DNA of 64,000 nucleotides from Mercurialis annua (lineage: Eukaryota > Streptophyta > Magnoliopsida > Malpighiales > Euphorbiaceae), in NCBI RefSeq assembly GCF_937616625.2, contig NC_065570.1, positions 44,631,665 through 44,695,664 of the forward strand, written 5' to 3'. Numbering within the stretch: position 1 is the stretch's first letter; the number at the start of each line of letters is the position of its first letter. The position numbers and the translations under genes are program-made. This document shows positions 43,996 through 56,928 of the stretch, piece after piece. The notes under the pieces are model-generated. The model did not search any database. It saw nothing but the letters and a program-made list of their open reading frames with translations, and was not told where the DNA came from.

Positions 43996-46900
43996 ATGAA
44001 TCACGACGACATGTGTTTACCAAACGATTTCGGTGAGTTTGATCAATCACATTTGTGCTAACTTTCAATCTTAATCGTGATTTTTAAACGAGCTGAAATA
44101 TCATACAAATTTAACTAAAAACAGATAATAATCAGTTAAACAGCTCAAATCAAACTAAATTTAGGTTTTCAATGATTCTCAAAATATTTAGATGTGTTTA
44201 TTTAGCTGAAAGCTGTGTAAATTGTTAAAATTATGAGTTAAGTTATGTATTATGAGTTAAGTTAAGTTATGTAAATTGTTTAATAATCAGTTAAACACTT
44301 TTAGTATTGTTAGTTTACTAAAAGTGTTCTATGCGTTTGAATATGTTACAATGTGTATGTGTACTGAGTGATAACGTGTATGTGCATGAGTGAATTTCAG
44401 CTTTTGAGAATTTAGAAAAATTAAACTTACAATATTTTTTTATAAGTTTTCAACAATTATAATTATCACTGTATTTTTCATTTATTTTAATGTACATTTC
44501 TTAGTTTAGGTATTCTGTTTATAGATTACGAGAACTTTTATAATAAATTAAGTGCTAGTAAACAGTTAGTAAACTCATAGATTACCACTGGATTTCAACA
44601 GTTTAATAGTTTTATAATAAATTAAGTGTTTATTTTATTTTTAGATAACTAATGCTATTTTTATAAGTTTATTGATTTTATATAAATATGATGCAGCAAA
44701 AGCAACACTTCAAGGTCTTGTATACTACAATGGAGTATGGGATAAAGATTTAAATTACTCCAACTATAAGGTGAAAGGAATAATAATAAAGAAAGACATA
44801 AACTTTCAAAAACTGAAGGAAATGATAGCTGGAATACTGAAGGTAAACCACTGGGAAACAGAGCTGGAAATGAAATATCGCTTAGAAGACAGCTACCAGA
44901 TTTTAGAAGTTGAAGACAATGACAGCCTACAATTCTACATTGAACTAAAAAAAAAGGAAATGCGAGTAACCAAATTTCCTTTGTGTGTTACTAACAAAGT
45001 ATGCGAAGAACAGTGGCAATCACCGGAACCTGAAAGCTTCAATTCTGCCACAATGATTGAAGGACAGTCAGAAAATATGATCTCCAGTGAAACAACAATG
45101 GATATTGTCAAATATGCTGAAATTTTGGGAGAACAGAATAGCAAAGAAGAAGAAAAAGTTGAGAGAACACCAGAAGACATCTCAATGGTCACTGAACCTA
45201 GTATAAAGGATATATATGTCGGGCAGATCTTTAAGGATAAAAAGATCATGATAACTAGTTTTTGTTTTTACACAATTGCTAACCACTTTCAATATAAAGT
45301 GAGTAAATCATGCCCGAAGGAATATATAGTCAATTGCTTAGACGACAATTGCAAGTGGACTGTAAGAGCCTCAAGAGATGGAAAGACAAGTATGTTTGTT
45401 GTTAGAAGAGTGAATAACATCCACATCTGTCCACCAGAAATTAGAATGGAAGACAAACGGCAAGCTACATCATCAATAATTGGGGAATATATAAAAACAA
45501 AGTTTTTGGATGTTAAAACAATTTATACCCCATCAGACATAATTGCAGACATACAAAAAGATTTTGGGGTGATTTTGAGTTACAATAGGGCATGTAGATC
45601 AAAAGGAAAGGCGCTAGATCAGATTAGAGGTAATCCATGTGACTCATATTCTATTTTGCCAAAATTTCAACACATGCTTTTACAAACTAATCCGGGGTCA
45701 GTAGTAGATATACAGACAACCGATGGAAAATTTGAATATGTTTTTATGGCTCTCGATGCATCCATAAAAGGTTGGAAGTACTGTAGGCCAGTGATTGTAG
45801 TCGATGCGACATTTTTAAAATCAACCTATCGTGGAATGCTATTGACAGCATCCACCCAAGATGGGAATGGTAAGATTTTTCCACTAGCATTTGCTGTTGT
45901 TGATTCTGAAAATCATGCTTCTTGGGAATACTTTTTTGCAAAATTACTGGAAACTTTTGGTCGGAGGGCTGGATTGTGTATAGTATCAAATAGGCACGAT
46001 AGCATATTTGAGGCAGTCAAAAACATTTTCCAGAAGCAAGTCATGGAATTTGTGCATACCATTTACTAAACAATGTTAAACTAAAGTTCGGAAAGAAAAC
46101 AAATGCAAAAGCGTTGAGAGAGTGTTTCTATGGAGCTGCAAAGTCTTACTCAGTTCAGTCTTTTGACTATTTCATGGGACAACTAGATGCTATAAATGTT
46201 GCAATTCGACCCTATCTGGAAAAAATTGGGGTCAAAAAATGGGCAAGATCACATTGCAAAGACAATAGGTTCTCAACAATGACTTCAAATATAGCCGAAT
46301 CTATGAATGCAGCTATCAAAGCAGCTAGGGAGTTACCAGTAGCAACACTTCTTGAATATTTGAGATTCTTGACGCAAAAATGGACTTACACGAATAGAAA
46401 TGCCGCAATCTGTACAATGACTAAGTTGACAAGCAAAGCAGAAAATGATCTCAGAGATAACTATGCAATTTCTTTGAGAATGAAGGTACATTTTTTCACT
46501 CTTTTAGCAATATGTTAGTTAAACCTTAATAGACTATATATATATATATATATCTTTGACTTTTTTATCTTTGCTTCTATGTTTTTAATTATTGTGTTTT
46601 ATGTTTTATTTTTTTGTATATATGTTTTCTAAACCTATTAATGCTGTTATTATCTGTTTTCACTCTTTTAGTAAACTGTTAGATACTAATTAGAGGACTA
46701 AATGTTTTATTATTTTTCACTCTTTTACTGACAGTGTTCTATTTATAATTTCTAATGTATTCTATAATTAAGTTATAACATGTTTTTTTATAACACAGGC
46801 TTCAACATCAGTTACTAATGTGCATGATGTGCAAGATGGTGAAAAGACATTTATAGTGAAACTGAGAGAAAAGAACTGTACATGTGGCAGATTTCAAATT

Positions 46901-47224
46901 GATGAGATGCCATGTCCACATACACTTGCAATATTATCCTCACTACACCTAGATCCTTATCAATACTGCTCTAAATTCTTCACCAAAGAGAATCTGCTTG
47001 CAATGTATGATGGAGTTGTGTATCCAATGCCAAGTCAAAACAATTGGGATATACCTACTGAAATTGAAAGGATTGAAATACTTCCACCAATAGGAAAGAT
47101 ACCAGCTGGAAGACCAAAAAAAAGAAGAATAAATGGACCAGCGGAGACAATTAATCCAAGTAAGTGTGGAAGATGTGATCAAAGAGGACATAACCGAAAG
47201 ACATGTCGAAATCTACCAAAGTAG
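43996..47224 (+). pseudogene. MuDR-type MULE transposase, copy 1 (frameshifted)
   Basis: Exons 43996-44032 (ATG AAT CAC GAC..), 44697-46485 and 46799-47224, with GT-AG borders and matching phases. Domain order: PB1-like N-terminus (LVYYNGVWDKDLNYSNY); MuDR DNA-binding zinc domain (IYVGQIFKDKKIMI ... CPKEYIVNCLDDNCKWTVRAS ... NIHICP); MULE catalytic core (VVDATFLKS, then CIVSNRH); SWIM zinc finger (CTCGRFQIDEMPCPH); C-terminal knuckle CGRCDQRGHNRKTC. Two defects: the second catalytic Asp is Asn (VSNRH against VSDRH in copy 2), and one base is missing near 46032, where copy 2 reads FPEASH. The exon sum, 2252 bases, becomes divisible by three if one base is added, so this is the only frame defect found. 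It would cut and reinsert the element if active. Confidence 0.88.
44033..44696 (+). other. First intron of the copy-1 transposase
   Basis: Donor GTGAGT and acceptor gatgcag; 664 bases. It contains several TTTACTAA/TTAGTAAA words (for example gttagtttactaaaag at about 44310, cagttagtaaactc at about 44561), the motif enriched in all non-coding parts of both MULEs. Confidence 0.6.
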
Positions 47225-47476
47225 AATGTTATTTTTCAGTAATTGATTTGTAATAAAACATCATTGAAATTTTTTAGACACTATTATTGTTTGTTTGTGA
47301 ACAAGTTACATATGTTTACTAATAAAAAACTGATTTTGCATCTGAATACTAATTTACTAAGTATTTTAAAAATATACTAAGTAATGTTCTTTTATTAATT
47401 TTTATACTCTTTAACAATTTGCATGTATATATAAATGGTCACTAACAGTTTACTAAACGTTAACTAACTATTATCT

Positions 47477-47573
<97 letters not shown>

Positions 47574-47736
47574 TAACTAACAATTTATTAAAGGTTAACT
47601 AACTATTATCGATAGTGTTTTATATATATATATATATATTTCAGTGAGTTAAGGGTTAACTAACATATTACTAAAAGAGTGAATATAATAGTTAGTTTAC
47701 TAAAACTTAACTAACTATTATCTATCTATCTATCTA

Positions 47737-47798
<62 letters not shown>

Positions 47799-47841
47799 AA
47801 CTAACAGTTTATTAAAGGTTAACTAACTATTATCTATAGTG

Positions 47842-47882
<41 letters not shown>

Positions 47883-48447
47883 TGAGTTAAGGGTTAACTA
47901 ACATATTACTAAAAGAGTGAATATTATATACAAAAAAGTTAAATGGTAACTGACTGTTTACTAAGTGTTAACTAACAAAAATTTATACTCTTTTAACACT
48001 ATTTTGATCTTTCCATCATAAAAGAGATAAAACTAAAATAACAAGTTTCTAAAATTTAAAATTATATACAGTCTTCTAAGAGTTAACTAACAAGTTTCTA
48101 AAATTTTAAAAAACATTTGAAAAAACATTAGTTAAAGTAAAAAAGCATTCATAATTTTAGAAAATCTATATAGAAAAAAAAACATAAAATAATCGAAACA
48201 TATAAGAAAAGGCAAAAATTAAATATCACATATTGTTTTCTAAAAGAAAACTAAATGGTTGCTAAAAGAGAGAAAAATTTAGAACAACATTAGTTTAAAG
48301 TAAAAGCATTCATAGGTTTAAAAAACCTATATACAAAAAAAAAACACATAATAATCCAAAAACACTAGTTTAACTAAAATCCATGCTATACTAAACTTTT
48401 ACTGATTCAAACATACCATTAAAAATCCATACTATACTAAACATTTA
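47225..48447. repeat. TA microsatellites and duplicated spacer between the convergent MULE-1 genes
   Basis: Long (TA)n runs lie at 47483-47571, 47621-47639, 47739-47795 and 47843-47879. Between them a spacer of about 45 bp (gtaactaac-a-tttattaaaggttaactaac) recurs at 47573 and 47796, a related one lies at 47437, and a second block (gtgagttaagggttaac) recurs at 47643 and 47880. This means a unit of about 230 bp was duplicated. The spacer is dense in ttaactaac/tttactaa words. It is the 3' intergenic region of both genes. Confidence 0.8.
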
Positions 48448-50028
48448 CTAATCTGACACCTTTTTCTTCCCTTTTTTTGTTGCTTTTTCATCGTTCTTCT
48501 TCGATTCAATCTCTTCATCACTAACAATATTTTCTGCATTCTTCATCATGCCATATCGGTACAACAGATATGAGAGACGCATCCGATAGCGATTAATATC
48601 CAGAGTCAACGGAATAGGTTTATTATGAATCAAATGCTCTGCAAACGCGAGAGTGAACACTCCACAATCACTGTTTAAAAAAAGACTTAATTAATAATCA
48701 ACAAATGACCTATTTAATGCACAAAAACGCAGATGTATATAAAACTATAAATATATAAATACTTACGTTTCTTGTTGCTCTGGAAGGCTGGAAACAAATA
48801 CAATATTGAAAGGATCACAAAAATCCTTATTCTGATAAGCAGGAGAGTTGAAATCAATGTCGCTCCTCATTTGATAAATATTCATACGAGTTAAAAACAG
48901 AGGAATGAGAACTGAATATTTCGTGGCTGCTTCGATTCCAAGAGCCCTCGACAAAGCTGATTGCATGGAATTATAGACATATATGCATCTCTCTTTAAAG
49001 ACCAAACGTCCCAAAATCCAATGTTTCTGACTGTTCACGTGTATGGGAAAAAGAACCTCATCCACGTCCTTCCAATGAGTATTGTAAAGAACCTTATCTC
49101 CACGAATAAAATCAGCTACAGTACCACGCTCACTGACAGTAGATACATCATGCTTCTTCTTTTTTGTATATGCCACATACGTTGCACACATTCTATCGTC
49201 AAACAGACAGTCAGTTGTGGTAATTCGCAAACCATCTAACAGCTTATACTTGGCTTTCTTGCGGATGTAATACATAACCACATTGATATGCTGTAAATAA
49301 AAGTTAAATGGAAATTAAAACCAAATGTAGTACTTAAACACAATAATAAAACAAGTAAAAAATACTTACAGATGACGTTAAAAATTGACCACTACACTTA
49401 ATCGCATAAAACCATGATTTTTTCCAAATATGTTCCACTCCAAAATCCATTCTTGGTCGAATCATGTTGTCATTATCTAGATAAAACTTTTTCCTACAAA
49501 TATCAAAACAAAAAACAGTTAAAATATATTTATAATGCATTAAAATAATAAAACTTAAAAATAGAAAAACGTACTTAAGATCAGGCCTCAGGCCACACTG
49601 AATCCAATCAACAAAATCTTGTAGTTCTGCACATTGGATATCTCCATCAACATTGTCGTCAAGAGGATTCAGTTTCTTCACACATTTTACGTTCTCTTTA
49701 GCCTTGATAAATGCTAGTGGCTTTGCATAAGGAATTTTGAACTCAGAGGCAATCTTTGAAATTTGCTGCCATTATTATTATTATATCAAATAAAATCACA
49801 AAAATAACTGTAAAAACTAATTAGTAGACTATTAGTAACTATTTAGAACCTACTTACTATAACAAAAAAACAGTAAATATAATTGAAATACTACCTCTGA
49901 TGGACTGCCTCGATACACAGTAATTTCTTTCAAAGACGCCTTCTGCAACTATTTAAAAAAAATTAATTTATAAAAAAACAACAATAAATTATTATTCACT
50001 ATTAAATTTTAATAAATACCTCAGAAGC

Positions 50029-50110
50029 TTCTTTTGCAACTTGACCAGCGGAAGCTTCTTTTGCAACTTGACCAGCGGAAGCTTCTTTTGCAACTTGATC
50101 AGCAGCTTGT
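50029..50110 (-). repeat. 27-bp coding repeat (QVAKEASAG) in the MULE-1 Ulp1-like gene
   Basis: Three head-to-tail copies of a 27-base unit on the minus strand encode QVAKEASAG, preceded by two ADRIEKQA/ADRIEQQA units. An exon donor (GAG|gtattt) follows. The long frame called in another phase (KLQKKLPLV) is a shadow. Confidence 0.75.
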
Positions 50111-50359
50111 TGTTCAATACGATCAGCAGCTTGTTTTTCAATACGATCACAAACATAAGCAAGATCATTGAGACAAGCTTCATCAAATATAGATTCATCC
50201 TCTAATCCCTCATCAACTTCATAAACCTTCTAAATAAAAACTATATATTAATAACAGTCAAAAAACAAATAAAATGTATATTGGTAAACTATTGGTATAC
50301 TGTTAGTAATTTGTCAAAAAACTTACTTTAAATCAGAATAAAAGTAATAAACAAATTAC

Positions 50360-51160
50360 CTTGCCAAGAAGACCAGCGTCTCTTTCAGCTTTATCAACAG
50401 CGTCTATTTGAGCTTTATTGATAGCGTCTCTTTCAGCTTTATCGATAGCACGTATTTCAACTGAGTCAAATGTACTAGAAGTCCCTTGTGTACTTGCTTC
50501 AAAAGTATTGAGAGTAGGACGACTATCAACTAAATCAACCTTAAATAAAAAAAATTTAATAAGAATGACAAAAGCACAAGTTAATTAATTAAAAAGTGTA
50601 AGGGTAATCAATTCTACCTTTTCGCTATCTTTGATATCATTTTCACCCTTTTGCATCACATTAATCCCCTCATCAACTTTCTTTTCAAAAAAAGAATCAA
50701 CGGCATTAACCTTAAAAAAAATTCAATTAGCAAACTATTAGTAAACCATAAGTACACCATTAAATAAAAAAAAAATTATTGAAACAGGAAAATAAAAATA
50801 ATTACATTAGAAACAAGACCGGCTTCTATTTCAGCAAGATCAACAGCTTTGGTAAGACCCATTATTTCAACTGAATCAAATGTACTAGGAGTCCCTTGAG
50901 TACTTGATTCTAGAAGATTGAAAGTAGGACGACTATCAACAGAATCAGCCTTACATAAAAAAAAGAAGAAGTTAATAACCATATAATGCCAGTAAATAAT
51001 TTAATAAAAAATACCTAGAAAAAATTACCTTTTTGCTACGTTGTCTAACTTTTTCATTCTCTTTTGATACATCATTACCCTCATCAACTTTCTTTTCAGA
51101 ACTTTCACCATCCTCACGATCTTTGTACGCATAATTGAACCTCTCGTCAACTGCATTCCC
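50360..51160 (-). repeat. Duplicated exon pair in the MULE-1 Ulp1-like gene
   Basis: The pair ending ...SSEKKVDEGNDVSKENEK (about 51130-51029) plus ADSVDSRPTFNLLESSTQG (about 50950-50807) has a diverged copy: FFEKKVDEGINVMQKGEND (about 50716-50612) plus VDSRPTLNTFEASTQG (about 50540-50360). Intron positions are kept, so a segment of about 450 bp was duplicated in tandem. Confidence 0.7.
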
Positions 51161-53666
51161 ATAGCTTGAGCCATCCCTTCTCTCATCATCCTTTTTTATA
51201 TCACCTGCTCTGTCATCTCTTTCACTCTTATCATCTGTCATGTCATCATCACTATTTTTGCTATCATCACTTTCCTCTCTATCGCGAGTCTCATTCGGAT
51301 CAACCTTATCCTCACTGCCGCTATCATCGCTGTCATCAGTATGGTCATTCATATGAACCTTAGAATCACCGACGTCATCGCTTTTCGGTATGTCAGTAGG
51401 ATCGTTCGCATTACTTTCCACTTTCTTATTCTGCTCATTCTCATCACCCTTGTTATCAATGCTTTCTTGATTCACTCTCATCGAATGTTCACTAACAGTT
51501 TCTTCTGAAGAAGAAACAAGACCACGAGCATCCACCTACACAAAAGATCAAAAACAAAATATAACAAGGTAAATAATGAATTACATAAAAAGTTTACTAA
51601 CTATAAAACAAAGGATTACTAAATGTTTACCTCGACAGTATCTCGACGAGCAGCCGCAGTGATTATACTTTTCAATTCAACCAATTGATTCTTGACATCA
51701 AAGAATTCAGTCTCTATGAATGTCTTGATAGCAGCAAACTCATTGAACATCTTCGACTGATTCAAAACCAATTTATTAATTTTGGTTTTAAAATTAACTC
51801 CTTCACTATCCTCTAGCTCCATTTCGACTTTACGCTTTCCTTTTAAAAACAGCCCCTCTAAGTTCAACAACGTCCTCTCCTCAACGGTTGGTGTAATATT
51901 GCATAATTTTAACTGAACAAAAAAAGACAAACAACATAAAAAAAACAGTTAAATAAACTCAGCTACGTGATAATATACATACTATTAAACAAATTCTATT
52001 AAATAGTTTACCAATAGTGTTCCAACAGTGTTCCAACAGTGTATGAGTGTTTATTAACATAAATATATAAAACCAGGGTTTATAAACAAACTCTATATAA
52101 TTTAATTAAAGTATATAAAATATAAACCTGTTCAGCAGATTGATCAAAGAGGTTTCGGCACAAATAAGACCAACTCTGAAGAGTTGTAACCTTCCAACGC
52201 AAAATGCGAGGAATTTCAGTTCCACAACAAGAAGCTATTCCACCTTCGAGAGCAGGGCAACACTCGAAAAACCAAGTTTGGAAGGCCAAAGGGAATCCGT
52301 CATATCGGCTTGAAGGTCGGGTATCAGAAGATCTCGATTTTTTCTTTAAAAAATCACAGTTTTTCCATAAACTGAGTTTACTTTTTAAAAACTCCAAAGT
52401 AGCATGAAACAAATCTTTTCCCCATGGGAAATTTTCAAAGTCACCACTACAAACAAGGTTAAAATGTGCATCACGAACATTTGACTCACTTTTGTTATTA
52501 TATAAAAATATTTCAATGAAATACAAGACAGCCATTTGAAAAGCCTCTTCCTCGTTACTCCAACGCTTCGAAAGAAAACTATATTCCAAAAACTTTTTTG
52601 AAACTTTCTTTATATTTCCAAAACAGTTAGTTTTAAAATCAGAAGTCTCATTTTTGTACAACTTGAGATCAACACTACCAACACATTTCAGTCCAGTTAT
52701 TAAAGCAAATTCATCAATAGAAAATTTTAACAACTGACCAGAAACTTTGATCCATAACTCATAAAACACAGGCTGTTTTACCTCTCTAAGAAGCAAACAG
52801 TGGATCAATTGGCTTGAATTAAAAATTCTTGCATATTTAAAAACTTTCCAAAACAAGTTTGTGAAAATCTCTCCAAAGTTTCAGGGGTTAAATTCTTTTT
52901 AATATTAGAAATGACATCGACACCCTCATTATGAGAAACCTTTGAATGAAAATGATCTTCAGGCCTGATGAAAAAATCCCATTCCTGAACAAATGCAAAT
53001 AAAAGAATACAATATATTACAAAAAACATAAAAGAACAAAAAAATAGTAGACTGAAAGAAACTAGTTAGTAAACCTATCTTAAATTTGGAAAATAAGAAA
53101 AACCAAACATAGCAAATACAAACACAGAAAAACCACAAAACTCAATAGAAAACCATTAACTAACATTAAGTAAACTATAAAATAGGTTAATAAATTGTAA
53201 AATTAGCTATTCAAAATTAATCATAACCAAAACAATTAAATCAGAAAAATATTGCGATATATGAAAATTAAAAATTCCTAAATCCTGAAATAAAATTTTA
53301 TTTTTAAAAATTATTGCTAAAATCAACAAATACACATAACAATAATCATTAATAAAAATAAAAACACAGATCAAAAATAAATAAAATATCATAATTATTA
53401 AATAACTAACAAAATACATGAAAATGCAAAAAAATTAAAACTATAAAAAGAAAAAGTCACCTTAACGGTACGCACATGCAGACATGAATGCTTAAATGTA
53501 GTGAGGAAATTAAAGTTTTGATATAAACTGTAATCCTCTAAATGTTTAACGGTAAAAAGAAGAGAAGAAGGTATGAATCGTATATTTCTAATGAACTGGA
53601 CCGGGCTGTAAAAGTGAGAATAATTAGGCCTTTGGTGGTGCTGGGCCTAATTTCCTCAAATATAAA

Positions 53667-55801
53667 TGATGATTTATAAAACCCAATTCATGAAGCCCAC
53701 CAAATCAGTTTACCCATTCTTTCATCTTCTTCATGTTCTTTCTTATTTCTTAAGCAAAAAAACAAAGCTTTAACCCTAGGATTTATAAATCCATAACCAA
53801 GCCTCAAAACTTCACCGGATCGATTTAAAATACTGAAGTTATCGTCCTTACTCGTTAATCTTCAAGCGGAAAGCTTCAAATCTTTGTCGGTGAAAGTGGA
53901 CGACGGATCGATTGAACGAACAGTGAAATACTTAGAGTTTCGACCATTGGATTTCGAGGAAACTTGAAGTTTATGTAAGAATTAGTAGTTTAATTGTTGT
54001 TAGAGATTATAATAGCTTATAATATTTATTGATAAGTTTAGGTTTATTAGATTTTATTCGGCTCTGAGTTTGATTGAGCTGTGAGTAATTTTCAACAAGG
54101 AACTTTTCCGTTTTTCTTGCTAGTATTGAATTGTTGCATTTTTTTTATATAAGTTAATTGCTCTCACTATTGTTGTTTCTTATTAACCCAAGTTTGATGT
54201 ATCTTTAACTCATGTTTGTTGACTATAATTATATATATAAAAAAAAGGATAAAAATGCTTCTTTTGTGTTTACAGAGCCAAAACTGAATTTGAAAAGTAT
54301 GAGAAGCTTGATTTCTGATGATGCACATTAGATTAAAAAAATTAATAATAATAATTGAACAAATTATGTTGTGTATGTGAGATTTAATTGTGTAAGGTTA
54401 GTTAATGCATTTTAGTTACAGATTTTGATCACCCTCAATTAGAAAATGATGTAGTTTGGCCATTAACTTATTCATTTAATAAATTAAGGTAATCATCTTG
54501 AATTCATATTTCTTGTAGCATGAATATTATAGTATTTTACTTAATTTGTGGTGAATCCTAAAAGTCATTTCTAATATATTAAAAATGTATCAAAAATACT
54601 GTTATGTTCTGTATTTATGGTTTGGGTCTAGAGTCAATTCTAGAGTTAGGATTTTATTATTTAATTTCATTTTGACATTTAAATCCTACATTAGACCCGA
54701 CGAGTTCTAGAGCCGCTGAATTGGTCAGGGCGTTTGACGGGTTTTGCAGAGCTATATATTTTGGAATAGCGGTTTCTGTGAGTTTGCATTTTTACTTTTG
54801 AATATTATTGCAACATTGTTTAAGTTTCTGAATATTTATTTTAAATCGCACTGCATATATTATTTAAAACCGATATAGATCCGATGGAACATGCTTTCCT
54901 ATTGAGCGGCAATAGGACGGAGTGCGCACCAGTAATGATCGTAGTGGAAATAAGTAATGATTATTTATATGTCTAAGACGGTACATAGCTCACGGCCTAG
55001 ACTTAACGGGAAAATCTGAGGCGACGGTACATAGTTCACGGCCCAGACCCCGATACAGATCTGAGGCGATGGTACAAAGCTCACGGCCCAGATAGGTAAA
55101 ATAATAAGCGAAAGTCTGCGACGACGGTACAAAGTTCACGGTCCAGACTTCTTTGGAATTCGATTGAGGTTTATTGGAATATTTATGTATTGAGGTTTAG
55201 GGTTTTATTCGGATATTGTATCTGGCTGCATTGCATAAATTATTTATCATGCGATTTATTTTATTTAATGTTCATTAGTAATTATGCGAACTCACTCAGT
55301 TTTTACTGACCCGTTGTTTTTCACCCATTTGAGGTAAATAGTATTTTGGCGTGATCAGACTTCCATCCCTTCTTCCGGAAGTCGGTATATTGTAATATAA
55401 AGACAACGTTGTTTACTTCTAGAGCCGCAGTAGTCTAGTAGTTTAGTGGTATGGTTTTGTTGTACAAACTCTGATTTTGTAACTACTACTATTTGTATAT
55501 TACTTACGGTTACTGTGTAGTAGTTGTTTAGTTAAATGGTTTATCGGGTATCACTGATACCGTGTTTGTGTATCATGATGTCGTTATATTTGTTACAGGG
55601 TGGTTTGTGATACTTGTTACAGGTAGTGTTACTCTGTTTTCAGATATTATATTGCCAGTTTTTCTGGAAATAGTTTTATAACTCATATAATATTTATAAA
55701 ACGCGAAAAATTTATAGTGAAATTTAGGCTTACTACGGGTTTCGGAGCTATCACTCTCATTTCCTAGCGCCGGTCTCGGCCCATGATTGCGGGTCGTGAC
55801 A
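53667..55801. mobile_element. Long solo LTR, right piece
   Basis: Homologous in order to about 21750-23706: aaatcgcactgc, gatc-gatggaacatgctttcctattg, gcggcaataggac, ggcttactacgggtttcggagc, ctagcgccggtc, ending GGTCGTGACA. A perfect 5-bp duplication ccatc follows at 55802-55806, pairing with 43369-43373. With the left piece the LTR is about 2.4 kb. There is no internal region, so this is a solo LTR later split by MULE-1. Confidence 0.8.
54963..55149 (+). repeat. Hairpin-forming tandem repeats in the long LTR
   Basis: Four diverged units of about 45-60 bp, each opening tctgaggcgacggtaca or similar and closing agctcacggcccaga. The opening gTCTGag and closing cCCAGAc allow stem-loops. Diverged counterparts lie in the solo LTR at 22895-23000 (cggtcacaggcag, cacggtctaag). 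Confidence 0.65.
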
Positions 55802-55945
55802 CCATCGCCATAGAAACAAGATTATTACACAAAATATAAAAGCAAAATATCTATATAACTTAAAACAGTAAATATAAAGAAGATTAATTATTATAAACTT
55901 TCCAATCATAACCTAATGTCAACTTTTTGGATATGAAGTTAAAAC

Positions 55946-56655
55946 TAGAGATGAGCACGGTTCGGGGGAATCCGGGGATTGACAAATCTCCGGAACCAAA
56001 CCAAAAGTCGGGGATATCAAAAATTGGATATCCGGATCCGTACCAATAATCGGTTCGGTTCGGTTCAGAGATTTTATTTTTTGGTACGGTTCGGTACGAG
56101 GATTCGGTCCTAATGGTTCGGTACGGTTCGGTACGGATATCACTAAAACCACGAATATTATTTTATTTAAAATGTGATCTCTAATATATTATAATATATT
56201 ATTTTGACTTTTAAAATTAATTAGCTACTCATTCATTCATATTTTTTATATTTTCAACTATCACAAGTAAATAATTATCAATAAAATAAAAAGGCACAAC
56301 ATGTATATTATCGTTCGATTTAATATTAATTTTTTGGTTATTTGATAAGGGTACTTTTAAATATTCTCAAGTCTAAAATTATATCATTTTTGTTAAAACT
56401 ATATAATTTGGTCAATGATAGAAAATAATGAATATGTGTTGTTCATATTAATTTATAAAAAATACTTTTAATAATTATTAAATACTTGACAAATTCATAT
56501 AATTTTCATTGAAATATATAAGTATTTTGTTTTTATGTAAATTAATAATTTTTTTATATATATAGACTAATATTTTTAATATTTTAATTTTATAAACAAT
56601 TTTAATTTTTAGTAATTTAAAGTTAATACAAATACAATAATCAAATGAATATTAG

Positions 56656-56710
<55 letters not shown>

Positions 56711-56928
56711 TTCGGTTCTTCGGGTATAAGTTTGGTTTCGGTTCGGTACGGTTCGGTTCGGTTCTCGGTACGGTTATTTATAAAAGATCCAGAACCGTAC
56801 CAATAAAATTTTCGGTACGGTCCGGTTCGGGGAAAGTCAATGGTCAACGGATATTTTTCGGTCCTGGATATTTTCGGTCCGGTTTTCGGTTCGGTTTTGG
56901 AGATATCCAGAATCCGTGCTCACCCCTA
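55946..56928. mobile_element. hAT-type MITE with TA microsatellite (983 bp)
   Basis: Ends TAGAGATGAGCACGG...CCGTGCTCACCCCTA (inverted repeats of 15 bp, one mismatch) with a perfect 8-bp duplication gttaaaac (55938-55945 and 56929-56936). Subterminal ggttcgg/ccgaacc words fill both flanks. A (TA)n run lies at about 56660-56705. It is related to the truncated copy at 29744. The minus-strand short frames inside are products of the repeats. Confidence 0.9.

Larger units (their letters stand above)
48448..52984 (-). pseudogene. DUF1985-Ulp1 protease-like gene of MULE-1
   Basis: A many-exon minus gene. 52984-52128: DUF1985-like region (ETLERFSQTCFGKFL, IHCLLLREV, FSIDEFALITGLKC, HATLEFLKSKLSLW), with a one-base frame break near 52805. 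51912-51631: charged helical region. 51535-51029: Asp/Glu/Ser-rich linker. Then two related exon pairs (down to about 50360) and a QVAKEASAG repeat exon. Small exons follow at about 49766-49577 and 49494-49372. The protease domain is 49292-48768: KHWILGRLVF (catalytic His) and IYVYNSM (Asn where most Ulp1 proteases have Asp). The 48672-48448 exon has SDCGVFTLAFAEH (catalytic Cys) and a Lys-rich tail. Ulp1/C48 enzymes cleave SUMO-like proteins; here the substrate is unknown. As I recall, DUF1985 also occurs in VANDAL anti-silencing proteins. The frame break makes this copy doubtful. Confidence 0.75.
43653..53657 (+). mobile_element. MULE-1: Mutator-like element with transposase and DUF1985-Ulp1 gene
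   Basis: About 10 kb inserted in a long LTR. The limits are inferred from a possible 9-bp duplication aaatataaa at 43644-43652 and 53658-53666. That sequence is low-complexity, so chance is possible. The left end GGGATTTTTAGACAAATA recurs at the start of MULE-2. The ends are at best weakly inverted (GAGGAAATTAGG at the right end, read inwards), which fits non-TIR MULEs. It contains a plus-strand transposase gene, TA-rich spacers and a converging minus-strand DUF1985/Ulp1-type gene. KI/Kaonashi MULEs and VANDALs in other plants have comparable content. Confidence 0.75.

Noticed and set aside
49992..50198. Lys/Leu-rich repeat frame (KLQKKLPLV)
   Set aside because: Wrong phase of the 27-base repeat. 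The frame giving QVAKEASAG joins the flanking exons and is preferred.
50776..50982. Minus-strand frame read as an independent 68-aa protein
   Set aside because: Its conserved part is one exon of the MULE-1 Ulp1-like gene; the ends are intron translation.
56641..56847. Minus frame with an Ile-Tyr run
   Set aside because: Translation of a (TA)n microsatellite and the subterminal repeats of a hAT MITE.
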